Positions 15,540 to 15,846 of a DNA stretch of 15,846 nt are shown one piece after another (positions within the stretch are counted from its first letter, which is position 1; each line of letters opens with the position of its first letter). The stretch covers positions 1,365 to 17,210 of the forward strand of contig PLYB01000135.1 of assembly GCA_003151655.1 (NCBI GenBank). Direction: 5' to 3'. The position numbers and the translations under genes were made by a program. The notes under the pieces were generated by a model. The model searched no databases and had not been told where the DNA came from. It saw nothing but the letters and a program-made list of their open reading frames with translations. The stretch comes from Gallionellaceae bacterium. Its GTDB lineage: Bacteria > Pseudomonadota > Gammaproteobacteria > Burkholderiales > Gallionellaceae.

Positions 15540-15846
15540 CTAAATATCGATTTCCAGATTATCGATCAGTCTGGTTATACCTAAACGTGCTGCCGCCAGT
15601 ACCACGCATTCACGATCCGTCTTCGCAGGCTGAGTTAATGCGACCCGATTGCGCACCGATACATACTCTACTTGCCAACCGCGCTTGGCAAGCGCGCTGA
15701 CTGCTTTAGCCTCCGCCCCGGCAAAGTCCATTTCACCATCACGGATATTCTGTTGAAGCGTCAGCAACACTTGTCGCAAAAATACCGCTTCCGTACGTTC
15801 CGTCGCAGTCAGATATTGGTTGCGCGAACTCAGCGCCAGTCCGTCC
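15540..15846 (-). CDS. panC: Pantothenate synthetase, C-terminal part (N-terminus beyond right edge)
   Basis: The minus frame enters at the right edge as DGLALSSRNQYL, the conserved PanC motif that helps bind ATP and pantoate. It runs through RGWQVEYVSVRN and ends LAAARLGITRLIDNLEIDI with a TAG at 15540-15542. About 101 residues are visible, about a third of a typical PanC. The enzyme joins pantoate and beta-alanine using ATP. PanD, encoded next, supplies the beta-alanine, so the pair fits a pantothenate cluster. Confidence 0.95.
   Translation of the reverse strand, partial: DGLALSSRNQYLTATERTEAVFLRQVLLTLQQNIRDGEMDFAGAEAKAVSALAKRGWQVEYVSVRNRVALTQPAKTDRECVVLAAARLGITRLIDNLEIDI

Noticed and set aside
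1..15846. CRISPR array, tRNA or rRNA genes, insertion sequences
   Set aside because: I saw no regularly spaced direct repeats, no tRNA-like or rRNA-like sequence, and no transposase or integrase reading frame.

Overview
The window looks like a chromosomal stretch from a Gram-negative betaproteobacterium. This rests on a two-partner-secretion exoprotein with an extended (ESPR) signal peptide, a panC-panD pair of proteobacterial type, HDOD signalling proteins, and moderate GC content. A Gallionellaceae/Nitrosomonadales-like host is my guess from style only; no marker here fixes the genus.

Layout from left to right. Positions 1-1850 (minus) hold the N-terminal 616 residues of a large secreted filamentous-haemagglutinin-like protein, preceded by a 48-codon lipoprotein-like ORF (1908-2054, minus). 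Positions 2197-2836 (plus) hold a complete ribbon-helix-helix/ParE-RelE toxin-antitoxin module with its own promoter and a palindromic operator. Positions 2995-6831 (plus) encode a 1278-residue regulator: SARP-type winged helix and BTAD, a degenerate class III cyclase domain, a P-loop ATPase and a TPR-like tail. Positions 6832-7136 are non-coding and rich in hairpins, and run into a broken response-regulator receiver domain (7137-7495).

The rest is on the minus strand. Transcription enters from the right edge with panC (partial) and panD. It continues into a membrane CHASE2-adenylate cyclase (12960-15032) with all catalytic residues intact. Then come two closely related Ser/Thr kinase-HDOD-GAF proteins (10358-12730 and 7593-9971). 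Between the two kinases lies a frameshifted, N-terminally truncated PII (GlnB/GlnK) remnant (10006-10246), which I found by reading three frames.

The core of interest is a signalling island. It combines an AfsR-like ATPase regulator with a dead cyclase domain, two paralogous non-RD kinases fused to HDOD and GAF domains, and a live membrane adenylate cyclase. In Streptomyces the SARP-ATPase-TPR protein AfsR is phosphorylated by the Ser/Thr kinase AfsK. An analogous kinase-to-SARP circuit here is an inference from domain content and proximity, not something the sequence proves. The pseudogenes (receiver, PII) suggest that an older, larger regulatory locus has been partly eroded.
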